From positions 1 to 64,000 of the forward strand of contig CAZJDB010000016.1 of NCBI GenBank assembly GCA_964544695.1: DNA of 64,000 nt, given 5' to 3'. Position 1 is the first letter of the stretch, and every line of letters starts with the position of its first letter. Both the position numbers and the translations under genes were made by a program. The notes beneath the pieces were generated by a model. That model saw only the letters and a program-made list of their open reading frames with translations, ran no database searches and was not told the DNA's origin. This document shows, piece by piece, positions 53,810 through 62,746 of the stretch. The DNA is from Dinghuibacter sp964544695. GTDB taxonomy: Bacteria; Bacteroidota; Bacteroidia; Chitinophagales; Chitinophagaceae.

Positions 53810-54298
53810 TCAGGCTAGTTTGGGGGGAGGAAAGGGCGTTTCCGGGAAAGCCGTGGAAAGGGGAGATGTATTCGCTGCAGTGCAATTCTTGATTTTGTCA
53901 TCGTGCTGCGACAACGTTAGCTGAAATTTTGGGGTATGCTCCGTATCGATAACCGTGACGGCCATTTTTGGCGCCGTCAGTTCATGCCCCCCAACAGATA
54001 TGACACCGTAATTGGTTAGGACATTTTGCTCCTGCTCATCCTGCATGAGGAAAACAAATGCGGTATCCCTTTCAACTACGTCATATAAGTTGCCGTTATA
54101 CCATACTTCATCCTTTTCATCTTTCTGCAAGAGGCTGACCGGTACCTTGAGTATGTCGTCACTGCCCTGCACCGTCGTTTTTGCCAGGGCTAGTTCGGCA
54201 TCTATTTTAGCTTTTAGCAAGGAAATGGAGAAATAGCCGTAATAGAAGAGACTATTGCAGAAGATTATCAGCAGCAGGATGGTGGCCAGTTTTCTCAA
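53810..54298 (-). CDS. Small anchored protein of unknown function, next to TonB receptor
   Basis: A 162-residue protein with an N-terminal hydrophobic helix (KLATILLLIIFCNSLFYYG) that could be a signal anchor or cleaved signal. The rest is hydrophilic and beta-like (EVWYNGNLYDVVERDTAFVF) with a Pro-rich end (PETPFPPPKLA). I do not recognise a family. It lies 56 bp upstream of the TonB receptor on the same strand and is likely in its transcript. Small proteins in this position sometimes accompany metal receptors, but there are no His- or Cys-rich motifs here. Confidence 0.7.
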   Translation of the reverse strand: MRKLATILLLIIFCNSLFYYGYFSISLLKAKIDAELALAKTTVQGSDDILKVPVSLLQKDEKDEVWYNGNLYDVVERDTAFVFLMQDEQEQNVLTNYGVISVGGHELTAPKMAVTVIDTEHTPKFQLTLSQHDDKIKNCTAANTSPLSTAFPETPFPPPKLA

Positions 54299-54455
54299 AA
54301 GAATAAAGATAAAGAGAGATAGCTATAAAACAGAACATAAAGTGTGCGGAACCGGACAGTCCATGCGGTCAGAAAATTGCAATTAATTGATTATTAGGGT
54401 GTAAAAAACAGGTACTTTTTTGGCTACAACTCTGGTACATTCCAAAACCACGAGC

Positions 54456-56870
54456 ATGTTCAGAAACTATATCACCCTCGCCATACGTAACCTCCAGAAA
54501 CACAGGACCCATTCATTTATCAATATCGCCGGGCTCGCCGCCGGTATGGCCATCGCCCTGCTCATCGGCTTGTGGATGGCCGACGAGTTCTCCTTCGATC
54601 ACTATCACACCAACCACCGTCGCATCGTCCAGGTCATGGTCCGCCAGGAGATCACTGGCGCCATGCGCCAACGCGTCATAGCCGCAGGCTATACCGCCAT
54701 GGCCGGGTACACCATCTCCACCGCCCTCGGACCCGCCCTGGCCACCGGCTATGACGACGTCTTTCAAAAGACCGGAATGACCTCGGCTGATGGGTCCTCC
54801 CTGCTCAATGTCGGCGACAAGGCCATCTCCGTCGAAGGCGATTGGGCGCAATACACCATTCCGGAGATATTCACCTTCCATATGCTGGCCGGGTCCGCCA
54901 TCTCCCTCAAAGACCCGTCGACCCTGCTCATCTCGCAAAGCGCCGCCAGCGCCCTCTTCGGTCATACCAATCCACTAGGCAAGACCATCCGGCGGAACAA
55001 CAATTCGGCATTTTTCGTCGGCGGGGTCTATGAGGACCTGCCCGAGAACAGCACCTTCCACGGAGTCGGTATCCTCCTGCCCTGGGAAAATAACGAGGCT
55101 AGCGGGCTCAATAAGAACACCGACTGGAGCAACCACAGCGCCCAACTATATGGCCTGCTCGCGGGGAATACGACCCCCGAACAAGCCACCGCCCGGATCA
55201 AAGACCTGCCTCTCCACGGCGCTTATGTCCAATGGAAGCGGGACCCGGATGTGAAAGAATACCTGATGACCTACCCGTTGGACCGCATTCATCTCAACGG
55301 CGATTTCAAATGGGGCGTACCCGACGGCGGCCGCATCCAGTTCGTTTGGTTCTTTGGCCTCATCGGGACCTTTGTCCTCCTCCTGGCCTGTATCAATTTC
55401 ATGAACCTGTCGACGGCGCAAAGCGAAAAACGCGCTCGTGAGGTCGGAATCCGCAAGACTATCGGCTCCCTCCGCAGCCAGCTGATCGTCCAGTTCCTGG
55501 GCGAATCCATCCTGCTCGCCTTGCTGGCTTCCCTGCTGGCCACCAGCCTCGCCTACATTAGCCTGCCCTTCTTCAATGGCATCGCCGGAAAAGAGATGCA
55601 TTTCCCGTCGGACAACCCCGAGTTCTGGGGCATAGCCCTGGGCTTCACCCTGCTGACCGGCATCCTCGCCGGCAGCTACCCTGCGTTCTATCTCTCGGCA
55701 TTCAAACCGGTAAAGGTTCTCAAGGGCCTCTTCCACGCCGGCCGAGGCGCGACCTTGCCGCGCCAGGTGCTGGTGACGCTCCAGTTCACGGTCTCCCTCT
55801 CACTGATCATCGGGACGATCATCGTGTTCCGCCAAATCCAGATCGCAAAAGACAGGCCCATCGGCTATACCCGCGAGGGACTCATCACCGTCCCCATCAA
55901 CACCGATACCCTGCAGCATCAGGCGGCTGTCCTCCGCAATGAGCTGCTCGCTACCGGCATGGTCGCGGGTGTCGCAGAATCCTCCCTCCCGACCACCTCG
56001 TTCGAAAACGGCAACTTCATGGTGTGGGAAGGGCAGACCGAAGAACAGAAGTTTTTGAATTTCCACAATGTCAACATCACCCCGGAATTCGGACCCACCG
56101 TGGGCTGGACGGTCCTGCAGGGCCGTGATCTCTCCCGGGACTTTGCCACCGACAGCAGTAGCATGCTGATCAATGCCGCCGCCCTGAAGGCCGCCGGTTT
56201 CAAAAACCCCATAGGTCAGCGCGTCACCTTCTTTGGCAAACCCTACACCATCGTCGGGGTAGTCAACGACATGCTGGCCAATTCGCCCTATGAGCCCATA
56301 GAACCCGCCATCTTCCTCGGCGACGGCGGGATGGGGGATTTCACCATTCGCATAAAACCCGGTAAACCAATGCATGCCGCACTGGCCGCCATCGAAATCG
56401 TCTTCAAAAAGTTTAACCCCGCCAGCCCCTTTATCTATCATTTTAACGATGACGAATACGCGCAAAAATTTGCGACCGAGACCCGCATCGGCAACCTCGC
56501 CGCAGTCTTCGCCGGGCTGGCCATCTTCATCTCCTTCCTCGGTCTCTTCGGTCTCGCCTCCTTCGTCGCGGAACAACGTACAAAGGAGATCGGCGTACGA
56601 AAAGTACTGGGGGCCGGCGTGTTCAGCCTCTGGGCGCTCTTATCAAAGGATTTCCTGCGGCTCGTCATAATCTCGATGTTCATCTCGATGCCCCTCGTAT
56701 TCCTCGGTATGCACCGCTGGCTGGAAAACTACACCTATCGCACCCCCCTCTCCTGGTGGATCTTCGCCTCCGCCGGTGCGGGCATCCTGCTGATCACCCT
56801 GGCGACCGTCAGCTTCCAGTCCCTGAAAGCGGCCCTGATGAACCCTGTCCGCAGTCTCCGCACTGAATGA
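54456..56870 (+). CDS. FtsX-like (MacB-type) ABC permease, third of three
   Basis: An 804-residue protein of the same type as those at 16888 and 28945: HRTHSFINIAGLAAGMAIAL, a periplasmic core, AREVGIRKTIGSLRSQLIVQ in the middle loop and KEIGVRKVLGAGVFSLWALL near the C-terminus. The ATG at 54456 is used; an upstream in-frame TTG at 54420 would add twelve polar residues. The codons are more G+C-rich at third positions than in neighbouring genes. It stands alone between divergent and co-directional genes, with no ATPase. Confidence 0.91.
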   Translation: MFRNYITLAIRNLQKHRTHSFINIAGLAAGMAIALLIGLWMADEFSFDHYHTNHRRIVQVMVRQEITGAMRQRVIAAGYTAMAGYTISTALGPALATGYDDVFQKTGMTSADGSSLLNVGDKAISVEGDWAQYTIPEIFTFHMLAGSAISLKDPSTLLISQSAASALFGHTNPLGKTIRRNNNSAFFVGGVYEDLPENSTFHGVGILLPWENNEASGLNKNTDWSNHSAQLYGLLAGNTTPEQATARIKDLPLHGAYVQWKRDPDVKEYLMTYPLDRIHLNGDFKWGVPDGGRIQFVWFFGLIGTFVLLLACINFMNLSTAQSEKRAREVGIRKTIGSLRSQLIVQFLGESILLALLASLLATSLAYISLPFFNGIAGKEMHFPSDNPEFWGIALGFTLLTGILAGSYPAFYLSAFKPVKVLKGLFHAGRGATLPRQVLVTLQFTVSLSLIIGTIIVFRQIQIAKDRPIGYTREGLITVPINTDTLQHQAAVLRNELLATGMVAGVAESSLPTTSFENGNFMVWEGQTEEQKFLNFHNVNITPEFGPTVGWTVLQGRDLSRDFATDSSSMLINAAALKAAGFKNPIGQRVTFFGKPYTIVGVVNDMLANSPYEPIEPAIFLGDGGMGDFTIRIKPGKPMHAALAAIEIVFKKFNPASPFIYHFNDDEYAQKFATETRIGNLAAVFAGLAIFISFLGLFGLASFVAEQRTKEIGVRKVLGAGVFSLWALLSKDFLRLVIISMFISMPLVFLGMHRWLENYTYRTPLSWWIFASAGAGILLITLATVSFQSLKAALMNPVRSLRTE

Positions 56871-56918
56871 TAGGGCGGCCTGTCACATGAAATTTCCTTA
56901 AATTGTTTACCACACGGT

Positions 56919-58106
56919 ATGAGCAAAAGGACATGGTGGCAGCCACCCCGGCGATTTGAAGGCAGGCAAACCGATCGAAAGATCAGTTGGCTTGAGTTAT
57001 TCTATGATCTTGTTTATGTAGCGTGCATCGGACAGATAACAAGCCAAATCGCCGCGCACACGGACGGGGAAAATATCGGTTATGCCGTCCTCCTTTTCGT
57101 CTTCATTTACTGGTCGTGGATAAATGGAACGCAGTACTACGAGTTGCATGGAAACGACACGGTCCGCACCCGCTGGCTCGTATTTCTTCAGATGCTGGCC
57201 GTTGGATTTTTGGCTATTTCAGTTCCCGGTGCTTTCCGGGGTAATATCTTTAGTCTCACCGTAAGTTTTCTTACTGTTCAAGGTGTAATCATCTACCTGT
57301 TCGCCAGCGTTTCATTCTATGACAGATCGTATATCAGGCTTAGCGGCCCGTTGCTGTTATGCTATGGGGCTGCATTTATTCTCTTAATTATTTCATTATT
57401 TTGTTCCCGGCAGGCGGTGTTGCCGTTGTTTTTGCTGGCCATTCTTATCGACCTGTCCGCTCCGGTATTGAGCGGCCGTTATCTTACCAAAATCCTGTCA
57501 TCACGGGGTCAGCAGTTCTCAGGATCTTCCACGCTGGTAGAACGTTTCGGTCAGTTTACCCTTATTGTACTAGCAGAGAGCGTCCTCGGTACCGTGTCTG
57601 GTTTCTCACTTGCCGACACGAACAGTTGGCTGGTATGGTTTATTTTTTGTTTGTCTATCAGCATTGCCTTCCTACTCTGGAGCATTTATTTCGATATGAC
57701 AAACGAACAGGATTTGAAGAAAGGTTACCGCCATTATCAATACTTTGTGTTCATTCATTTGGTGTTACTGGGCGCCTTGGGGGTATTCGGCGCATGCCTG
57801 AAGGACCTCGTCGGGCATTTTGAAACACCTGTACCTGCGGCATTGAGCCGGATAATTTTTATAAGTCTTTCCGTATTCCTCCTGGCGGTGTGCGGCCTCG
57901 GTCGCCTGATTGCTGTTGACGACCGGCAAACAGGAAGCTATCTTAGACAAGTGATACGGTGGAACATGGTGGTTGCTATTCTGCTGCTGGTCATTTCGGC
58001 CTTCTTGAAAAATTGCCCGGCAGTCGGGTTGCTGCTGACGCTGTTTCTGTTATTGGCTATTCCCGTTGTCGTTGGGATCGTTACGTGGTTGAAATATGAC
58101 GAGTAG
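56919..58106 (+). CDS. ltrA: Low-temperature-requirement A (LtrA)-like membrane protein
   Basis: A 395-residue protein with about twelve helices and the LtrA opening DRKISWLELFYDLVYVACIG, then FIYWSWINGTQYYE and VERFGQFTLIVLAESVLGTV. The WLELFYDLV and the mid-protein ERFGxFxxIxLAES blocks are diagnostic. The name comes from a cold-growth phenotype in Listeria; the biochemical role is not settled. It lies 48 bp after the FtsX permease and 78 bp before the histidine kinase, all in one direction. Confidence 0.88.
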   Translation: MSKRTWWQPPRRFEGRQTDRKISWLELFYDLVYVACIGQITSQIAAHTDGENIGYAVLLFVFIYWSWINGTQYYELHGNDTVRTRWLVFLQMLAVGFLAISVPGAFRGNIFSLTVSFLTVQGVIIYLFASVSFYDRSYIRLSGPLLLCYGAAFILLIISLFCSRQAVLPLFLLAILIDLSAPVLSGRYLTKILSSRGQQFSGSSTLVERFGQFTLIVLAESVLGTVSGFSLADTNSWLVWFIFCLSISIAFLLWSIYFDMTNEQDLKKGYRHYQYFVFIHLVLLGALGVFGACLKDLVGHFETPVPAALSRIIFISLSVFLLAVCGLGRLIAVDDRQTGSYLRQVIRWNMVVAILLLVISAFLKNCPAVGLLLTLFLLLAIPVVVGIVTWLKYDE

Positions 58107-58184
58107 TCGTTACCTCTTACCCTCAAAAGTCGGCCGCACACGGAAAGTTGAGGTATACTCCTGTTTTTTTAGGTATTTTATCTT

Positions 58185-59219
58185 ATGCAGCGCCGTCTTC
58201 GCTATTATATCCTATTCACGATTGGCTTCTCGCTATGCTGGTTCCTCTTCGAGCTGGGGTGGGTACACAATGCGGGCTGGACCTTGCGTTCGTCCTCCTT
58301 TGAGGTCTTCCTGAATATCGCAGCCCTGCTTTGCACGGTGGAATGGCTGCTGCCGCGCTTCTTCTACCGGTCAGAATATGGGCGCTTCGGGCTTGGACTG
58401 GGGCTTGTCGTTTTTTTGGGAGGAACGGCGAACATGCTGTTTCAACTGGGCCTTATGGGCAGTAATCCATTTGATTATCAAGCCAATATAGCCAAGTACA
58501 AAGAAGTCTTTTATTATTGGTTCTGGTCACACCTTGCCGCAGGCTCTTACCTCATGATCTTTTTTGTCGCTTTGGGCGGTTTTGCCCTCAGGTTAGCCTT
58601 TGATCGCATGCTCACGGCCAGAAGGTTAGCCGACATAGAAGCAGGACATTTGCGGTCGGAGCTGGAAATCCTGAAGAACCAGATCAATCCGCATTTCATT
58701 TTTAATGCCCTCAATGCCATCTATTATAAAATCGACCGGTCAAACGAAGCCGCCCGTACACTCACGGAGCAATTCTCTGTCTTGCTCAGGTACCAGTTAT
58801 ATGAATGTAATGAGGCTGTCGTGAAAATTGAAAAAGAAATCCGTTTTATCGAGAACTATGTGGGTCTTCAAAGGGAAAGGTCAGGAGACCTGGTTAGGGT
58901 CAGCTGCTCCGGTTTTGGGGCGATGGCCGGTTTTACCATACCGCCGCACGTATTGGCGCCCCTGGTAGAGAACTGCTTTAAGCACGTTTCCCGCTTCAAT
59001 GACCGGGAGAATTTCATAGCGTTGACTTGCAGCCTGGAAAAGGATCGCTTTCAGTTCCGCGCGGAGAATAGCTATGACCCAGCCAAAAAGAGCGAGTGGA
59101 GCGGCATAGGGTTGGCTAATACGCGGAAAAGGCTGGAGTTAGTGTGCCGCGATCGCTATACCTTATCCACCGAGGAAAAGGGGACCCATTTCGAGACAAC
59201 GCTTACCCTTACAGTATGA
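58185..59219 (+). CDS. LytS-type sensor histidine kinase
   Basis: A 344-residue kinase with four membrane helices in the first 140 residues and no large sensory domain. A coiled segment (RRLADIEAGHLRSELEILKN) leads to the His_kinase transmitter with His170 in NPHFIFN. The ATP lid and N box include LAPLVENCFKHV and GIGLANTRKRLEL. The signal is probably sensed within or at the membrane. Its stop overlaps the start of the LytTR regulator gene (ATGA), so the pair is translationally coupled. Confidence 0.93.
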   Translation: MQRRLRYYILFTIGFSLCWFLFELGWVHNAGWTLRSSSFEVFLNIAALLCTVEWLLPRFFYRSEYGRFGLGLGLVVFLGGTANMLFQLGLMGSNPFDYQANIAKYKEVFYYWFWSHLAAGSYLMIFFVALGGFALRLAFDRMLTARRLADIEAGHLRSELEILKNQINPHFIFNALNAIYYKIDRSNEAARTLTEQFSVLLRYQLYECNEAVVKIEKEIRFIENYVGLQRERSGDLVRVSCSGFGAMAGFTIPPHVLAPLVENCFKHVSRFNDRENFIALTCSLEKDRFQFRAENSYDPAKKSEWSGIGLANTRKRLELVCRDRYTLSTEEKGTHFETTLTLTV

Positions 59220-59908
59220 AGCCCAGTTGTATCATTATAGACGATGAACCGCCGGCAAGGAATGGCCTTAAGGAAGACCTTGTAGCACTGGGTATGTTTA
59301 CAGTTGCGGGTATGGCGGGAGATGCAGAGCAGGCCCGGGAGCTTCTGAAAACGACCCCGACAGACCTTCTCTTCCTGGACGTAGAAATGCCTTGGACAAA
59401 TGGATTGGAGTTCCTGTCGAGCCTGGATGCTAAGCCCATGGTCATACTCGTCACCGCCTATCCTCAATATGCTTTGTACGGATACGAATACGGAGTGGTG
59501 GATTATTTATTGAAACCCGTTTCACCCGGGCGACTAAGGCTCGCTTGCGAAAAGGCGCTGGAATGGTGGCTACTCCGTTGTCAGACTGGCCCCGCAGATT
59601 TTCTCTATATAAAAAGTAACGGAAGGTTTGAAAGGATCGGTTATAACGAAATACTATACCTGGAAGCGGCCAACAACTATGTGATCGTGCATACCCTTCA
59701 GAGAAAATATCTGGTTTATCAAACGCTGAAAGGGATGGAAAAGCAACTGCCTGCGCGGGGATTTCTGCAGTCCCATAAATCTTTTATTGTCGCCAGGCCG
59801 CATATCCGGCAGATTAACGGTGATTCGGTCTCCATCGGCGAGGTTCGAATCCCGCTTAGCCGGCGCTTCAAACAAAAATTTCTTCTCGAGGTCCTGGGGA
59901 AAAAGTGA
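59216..59908 (+). CDS. LytTR-family response regulator
   Basis: A 230-residue regulator: receiver domain with Asp9-Asp10, phospho-acceptor Asp55 in LLFLDVEMPW and the Lys in YLLKPVS, then a LytTR DNA-binding domain (about 125-228) with ILYLEAANNYVIVHTL, FLQSHKSFIVARPHIRQI and the closing VRIPLSRRFKQKFLL. The ATG at 59216 overlaps the kinase stop by 4 bp; a longer frame reaching back to 59144 is not needed. Targets are unknown. It is the second LytTR system of the window and not closely similar to the one at 8392. Confidence 0.93.
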   Translation: MKPSCIIIDDEPPARNGLKEDLVALGMFTVAGMAGDAEQARELLKTTPTDLLFLDVEMPWTNGLEFLSSLDAKPMVILVTAYPQYALYGYEYGVVDYLLKPVSPGRLRLACEKALEWWLLRCQTGPADFLYIKSNGRFERIGYNEILYLEAANNYVIVHTLQRKYLVYQTLKGMEKQLPARGFLQSHKSFIVARPHIRQINGDSVSIGEVRIPLSRRFKQKFLLEVLGKK

Positions 59909-60002
59909 CTCCCGGCATCTTACCAACAATATTCGACCCGTTGAATAATCGGTTTGTGGGATGCCTGATTCCGCTGTTATATTTATTAAAAATCAAATTA
60001 CG

Positions 60003-60428
60003 ATGTTACATGTGATCTTACTCGTCATCGCAGGTTTCGCGTTTTCGACCGGACCAACGGTGGAAAATGCCCTGGCGGCGGACCAGGAATTGGCAAAGGC
60101 GTTACAAGAAAATGACACGGCAGGAATTAGAAGCATGTTGGATAAGGACTGGGCCGTCATTACCACACACGGCGACATAGCCGAGGGACCTGGCGTCTTC
60201 CCCAACGGTATAAGGACCGGATACCGGACGCTAACGAAAATGGAGCTTTCAGAACCCAGGGTTCGCTTGTTCGGAAATTTTGCGGTCGTAACTACAAAGG
60301 TCTTATTGTCTGGCCAGTTAGGCGGCAAAACCTACAACGACCTGCATGAGCGCCAAACCGACTTTTTACGCTGGGAAGATGGCAAATGGAAATGCATATT
60401 AACGCAAGAGTCAACACTAACGGAATGA
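60003..60428 (+). CDS. NTF2-fold (DUF4440-like) protein, secreted or anchored
   Basis: A 141-residue protein with an N-terminal hydrophobic stretch (MLHVILLVIAGFAFS) that may be a signal. One NTF2-like domain follows: ALAADQELAKALQENDTAGI, then MLDKDWAVITTHGDIAEGPG, NFAVVTTKVLLSGQLGG and the closing DFLRWEDGKWKCIL. DUF4440-type proteins bind small molecules or act as ketosteroid-isomerase-like enzymes. The ATG at 60003 is favoured over 59961 because it opens the signal-like segment. Neighbours are two more NTF2-fold genes. Confidence 0.78.
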   Translation: MLHVILLVIAGFAFSTGPTVENALAADQELAKALQENDTAGIRSMLDKDWAVITTHGDIAEGPGVFPNGIRTGYRTLTKMELSEPRVRLFGNFAVVTTKVLLSGQLGGKTYNDLHERQTDFLRWEDGKWKCILTQESTLTE

Positions 60429-60528
60429 GTTGAATCTATCGAGCTATTCGTTGAAATTTCACGGGTCACGGGGGATATTATATTAGTTTAATGCATTGGC
60501 CGATAGCCACGACACCAAAACAAAAATT

Positions 60529-60987
60529 ATGAAAATGTCTAATCTATTTGGCAAAATCCTTATGATATGTGTTTTCCTATCATGTCAGACGGCATTTGCC
60601 CAGACTTCTCCGGACCAGAAAGCAGCACTTCTCAATACGCCAAACGGAAAAATAATCATGGCGTATTATACCGCTTTTGAGAAAAAAGACTGGAATTTGA
60701 TACAGCCGGTTCTTGCTGACGGGTTTACTTTCTCCAGCCCGCTTGACGATCATATCAATACGGCGACCTTTAAGTCAAGGTGCTGGCCAAACTGCCATAA
60801 CATCAAGCGATTTGAAGTGGATAAGTTTGTTATAAACGGAGATGAGGCCTTTGTCATCACCAATGGTTGGACGCTGCAAGGCAAACTATTTCGGAACGGC
60901 GATTATTTTAGGTTAAAAAACGGTAAAATCACTTCCTACGAGTGTTTTTTTGGACCAGGGATAAATTATCCTAATTCGGGAAAATAG
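60529..60987 (+). CDS. NTF2-fold protein with signal peptide
   Basis: A 152-residue protein. After a signal peptide (FGKILMICVFLSCQTAFAQ) comes an NTF2-like domain: IIMAYYTAFEKKDWNLIQPV, then NIKRFEVDKFVINGDEAFVI, then DYFRLKNGKITSYECFFG. The order of the helix pair and the curved sheet is that of SnoaL-like proteins. It is probably periplasmic. The ATG at 60529 is used (a second at 60535 is close by). It follows the previous NTF2 gene by 100 bp and converges with the next one, overlapping it by 17 bp. Confidence 0.82.
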   Translation: MKMSNLFGKILMICVFLSCQTAFAQTSPDQKAALLNTPNGKIIMAYYTAFEKKDWNLIQPVLADGFTFSSPLDDHINTATFKSRCWPNCHNIKRFEVDKFVINGDEAFVITNGWTLQGKLFRNGDYFRLKNGKITSYECFFGPGINYPNSGK

Positions 60988-61348
60988 CGCTCTTCTCTTT
61001 ATTTTTAATCACGATCATTTTGACGATCTTATCATTCTTTACGGTAAAGAAATAGTCCAGATAGGTCGGGTCAGGGGATTTTGATTTATCGTAATTTCCA
61101 TCGGTCAGGGAGGTAATGAGAAAATCCCCGTAGTGTTCGATTATGTCGTCAGCCTCAAAGGTTACTTTTGGTTCAATTATTTCTTTATCAGCCCAATCCT
61201 TGATTTGTTCTTTGCCCCAGAAATTTCTGGCAAAATCGTTAACTAACGCATCATCGGTAAAGGTGGAGATGAAGGCTTGTCCATCATGTTCGTTGGTTGC
61301 TTTGATGAACGATTCGATAACTGCTGGTAACTTGACTTTCTTTGACAT
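60971..61348 (-). CDS. SnoaL/NTF2-like cytoplasmic protein
   Basis: A 125-residue single-domain protein without a signal peptide: LPAVIESFIKATNEHDGQAF, ISTFTDDALVNDFARNFWGK, and YLDYFFTVKNDKIVKMIVIK. This is a typical SnoaL-like NTF2 fold, with a pocket for a small hydrophobic compound. Its job is unknown. It lies on the minus strand 78 bp upstream of the AraC gene and could share a transcript with it. Confidence 0.85.
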   Translation of the reverse strand: MSKKVKLPAVIESFIKATNEHDGQAFISTFTDDALVNDFARNFWGKEQIKDWADKEIIEPKVTFEADDIIEHYGDFLITSLTDGNYDKSKSPDPTYLDYFFTVKNDKIVKMIVIKNKEKSAIFPN

Positions 61349-61426
61349 GACATTTAAATTTTATGCTTCAAAGGTATTCCGTATTCAGCCACTGGTTTAA
61401 TGCCAAACGTCCAAACTTTTTAAATA

Positions 61427-62287
61427 TCAGCTCAAATTGGCTTGTTGGTACTCCCTTGGGGTCACACCATATTGTTTTTTGAAAGCCAGAATGAAGCTGG
61501 ATTGATTCTCATACCCTACTTTCTCATATACCGAACCCGGTCTCTCGTGGGGGTGTTTAAGAAGGGTTGCCGCAATGCGCATTTTTTGCTGAGTCAACCA
61601 TTTTTGTGGAGATGTGCCATAAATTTTTAAAAACTTGCGCTTGAAGGTTGAAACGCTGGTATTACACAAAAATGCCAATTCATCCACCGAAATAGGGGTG
61701 GTTACATGGCTTTCCGCGGCCTTTCGGAATTGCATGTCTTCGTTATCCTTGGCTATCACAGACAAGGATTGCAGTTTCTTAGGGTCGGTATGAAGCAGGT
61801 ATAATAATAGTTCCTCCAGTTTAAGTTGCTTAAACTTATCAGAGAATTTAGATGGTGATTTTAATAAAAGCAGAACGGAATCAATATAATTATTTATAAA
61901 TCCATCCTGACGGTAAGTAATAAAGGGTTGGTTGGAAATGCCTTTCTCGCTCTCGAAGCCCCTGGTATTATATTTAATCCAAAATTCGGCAAGCACTTCG
62001 TTGGTAAAATAGATAACAAGATTATGGAAAAGTCCTTGTATCGGAAGCGCCTGGGAGATAAGCGAGCTACCTTTAGAAAGGATCATCAGTTCACCTGCTT
62101 CCAGTGAAGTAATGTTATAAACATCGATGATTGTTTTTTTTCCGGCTATTACGATATCCACCATATTTTGGTGAATAATGCTTTTGTTATTAGCTGAATT
62201 GCTGGTTGCCTGGTGGGAGCGTATGATCACCGGCTTGTCCTGCTCTTCGGCCAAGTTGAAATCGTTGGGAAGGTTGTAAATGACCAT
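61427..62287 (-). CDS. AraC-family regulator
   Basis: A 286-residue AraC regulator. The N-terminal sensor half has VIAGKKTIIDVYNITSLEAG and QALPIQGLFHNLVIYFTN. The C-terminal half has the two DNA-binding motifs: ISVDELAFLCNTSVSTFKRK and PGSVYEKVGYENQSSFILAF, ending GVTPREYQQ. The start is directly after the stop of the HxlR gene (no gap), so both are translated from one message. The region is AT-richer than the 44-57 kb part of the window. Confidence 0.9.
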   Translation of the reverse strand: MVIYNLPNDFNLAEEQDKPVIIRSHQATSNSANNKSIIHQNMVDIVIAGKKTIIDVYNITSLEAGELMILSKGSSLISQALPIQGLFHNLVIYFTNEVLAEFWIKYNTRGFESEKGISNQPFITYRQDGFINNYIDSVLLLLKSPSKFSDKFKQLKLEELLLYLLHTDPKKLQSLSVIAKDNEDMQFRKAAESHVTTPISVDELAFLCNTSVSTFKRKFLKIYGTSPQKWLTQQKMRIAATLLKHPHERPGSVYEKVGYENQSSFILAFKKQYGVTPREYQQANLS

Positions 62288-62668
62288 TCAATGTTGCCCC
62301 GCTTTTAAATTCTCATACAACTTACTATCCTTTATCGCCCAATCTGCCATAGCCAAAAGGACGGGTCCCAGTCTTTTTCCGGAAGGGGTCAGACTGTAAA
62401 TGGTAATCGGCGGCATCTCCTGTATTACCTTCCTGTTGATCAGGTTGTCTTCCCGCAATTGCTTCAAGTGCTGGGCTAGCATTTTTTCAGTGATGGCCGG
62501 GATAGCCCGCCTGAGTTCGCTATACCGTTTCGGGCCGCTTATCAGGTAGTATAGAATGATAGACTTCCAATGACCTCCGATCTTATTCATAACGTATGTG
62601 ATCGGGCAAGTCATTTCTGCAATGCCTTTGTTTTGGTTCCGGGTCGATGACTGTTTTACTTTGGCCAT
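62288..62668 (-). CDS. HxlR-family winged-helix regulator
   Basis: A 126-residue HxlR-type regulator: CPITYVMNKIGGHWKSIILY (the conserved Cys and the GxHWK motif), then PKRYSELRRAIPAITEKMLA and QHLKQLREDNLINRKV. The N-terminal Cys lies where some HxlR proteins (YodB, HypR) sense quinones or disulfide stress. The ATG at 62668 is used; a GTG two codons upstream is possible. It is divergent from an NAD(P)-binding oxidoreductase, the usual partner and target of HxlR repressors, with 78 bp between starts. Confidence 0.9.
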   Translation of the reverse strand: MAKVKQSSTRNQNKGIAEMTCPITYVMNKIGGHWKSIILYYLISGPKRYSELRRAIPAITEKMLAQHLKQLREDNLINRKVIQEMPPITIYSLTPSGKRLGPVLLAMADWAIKDSKLYENLKAGQH

Positions 62669-62689
62669 GGTCACTTACTTTGGGGTAGG

Positions 62690-62705
62690 TACTTGTATTA
62701 AAGTA
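62690..62705. promoter_or_regulatory. Putative HxlR operator
   Basis: TACTT-N6-AAGTA (62690-62694 and 62701-62705) is a dyad in the 78-bp divergent region between the HxlR gene and the oxidoreductase gene, resembling the TACTT/AAGTA-type boxes reported for HxlR regulators. A nearby ACTTACTTTGG may be another half-site. The assignment is by position and symmetry only. Confidence 0.5.
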
Positions 62706-62746
62706 TGTGTAAAGGTAACTTTGCCTTTCAAATTAAACAAGCACAA

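Noticed and set aside
55800..56576. Open frame of 258 codons on the minus strand
   Set aside because: Antisense to the third FtsX permease; Glu/Asp/Gly-rich shadow produced by its strong third-position bias.
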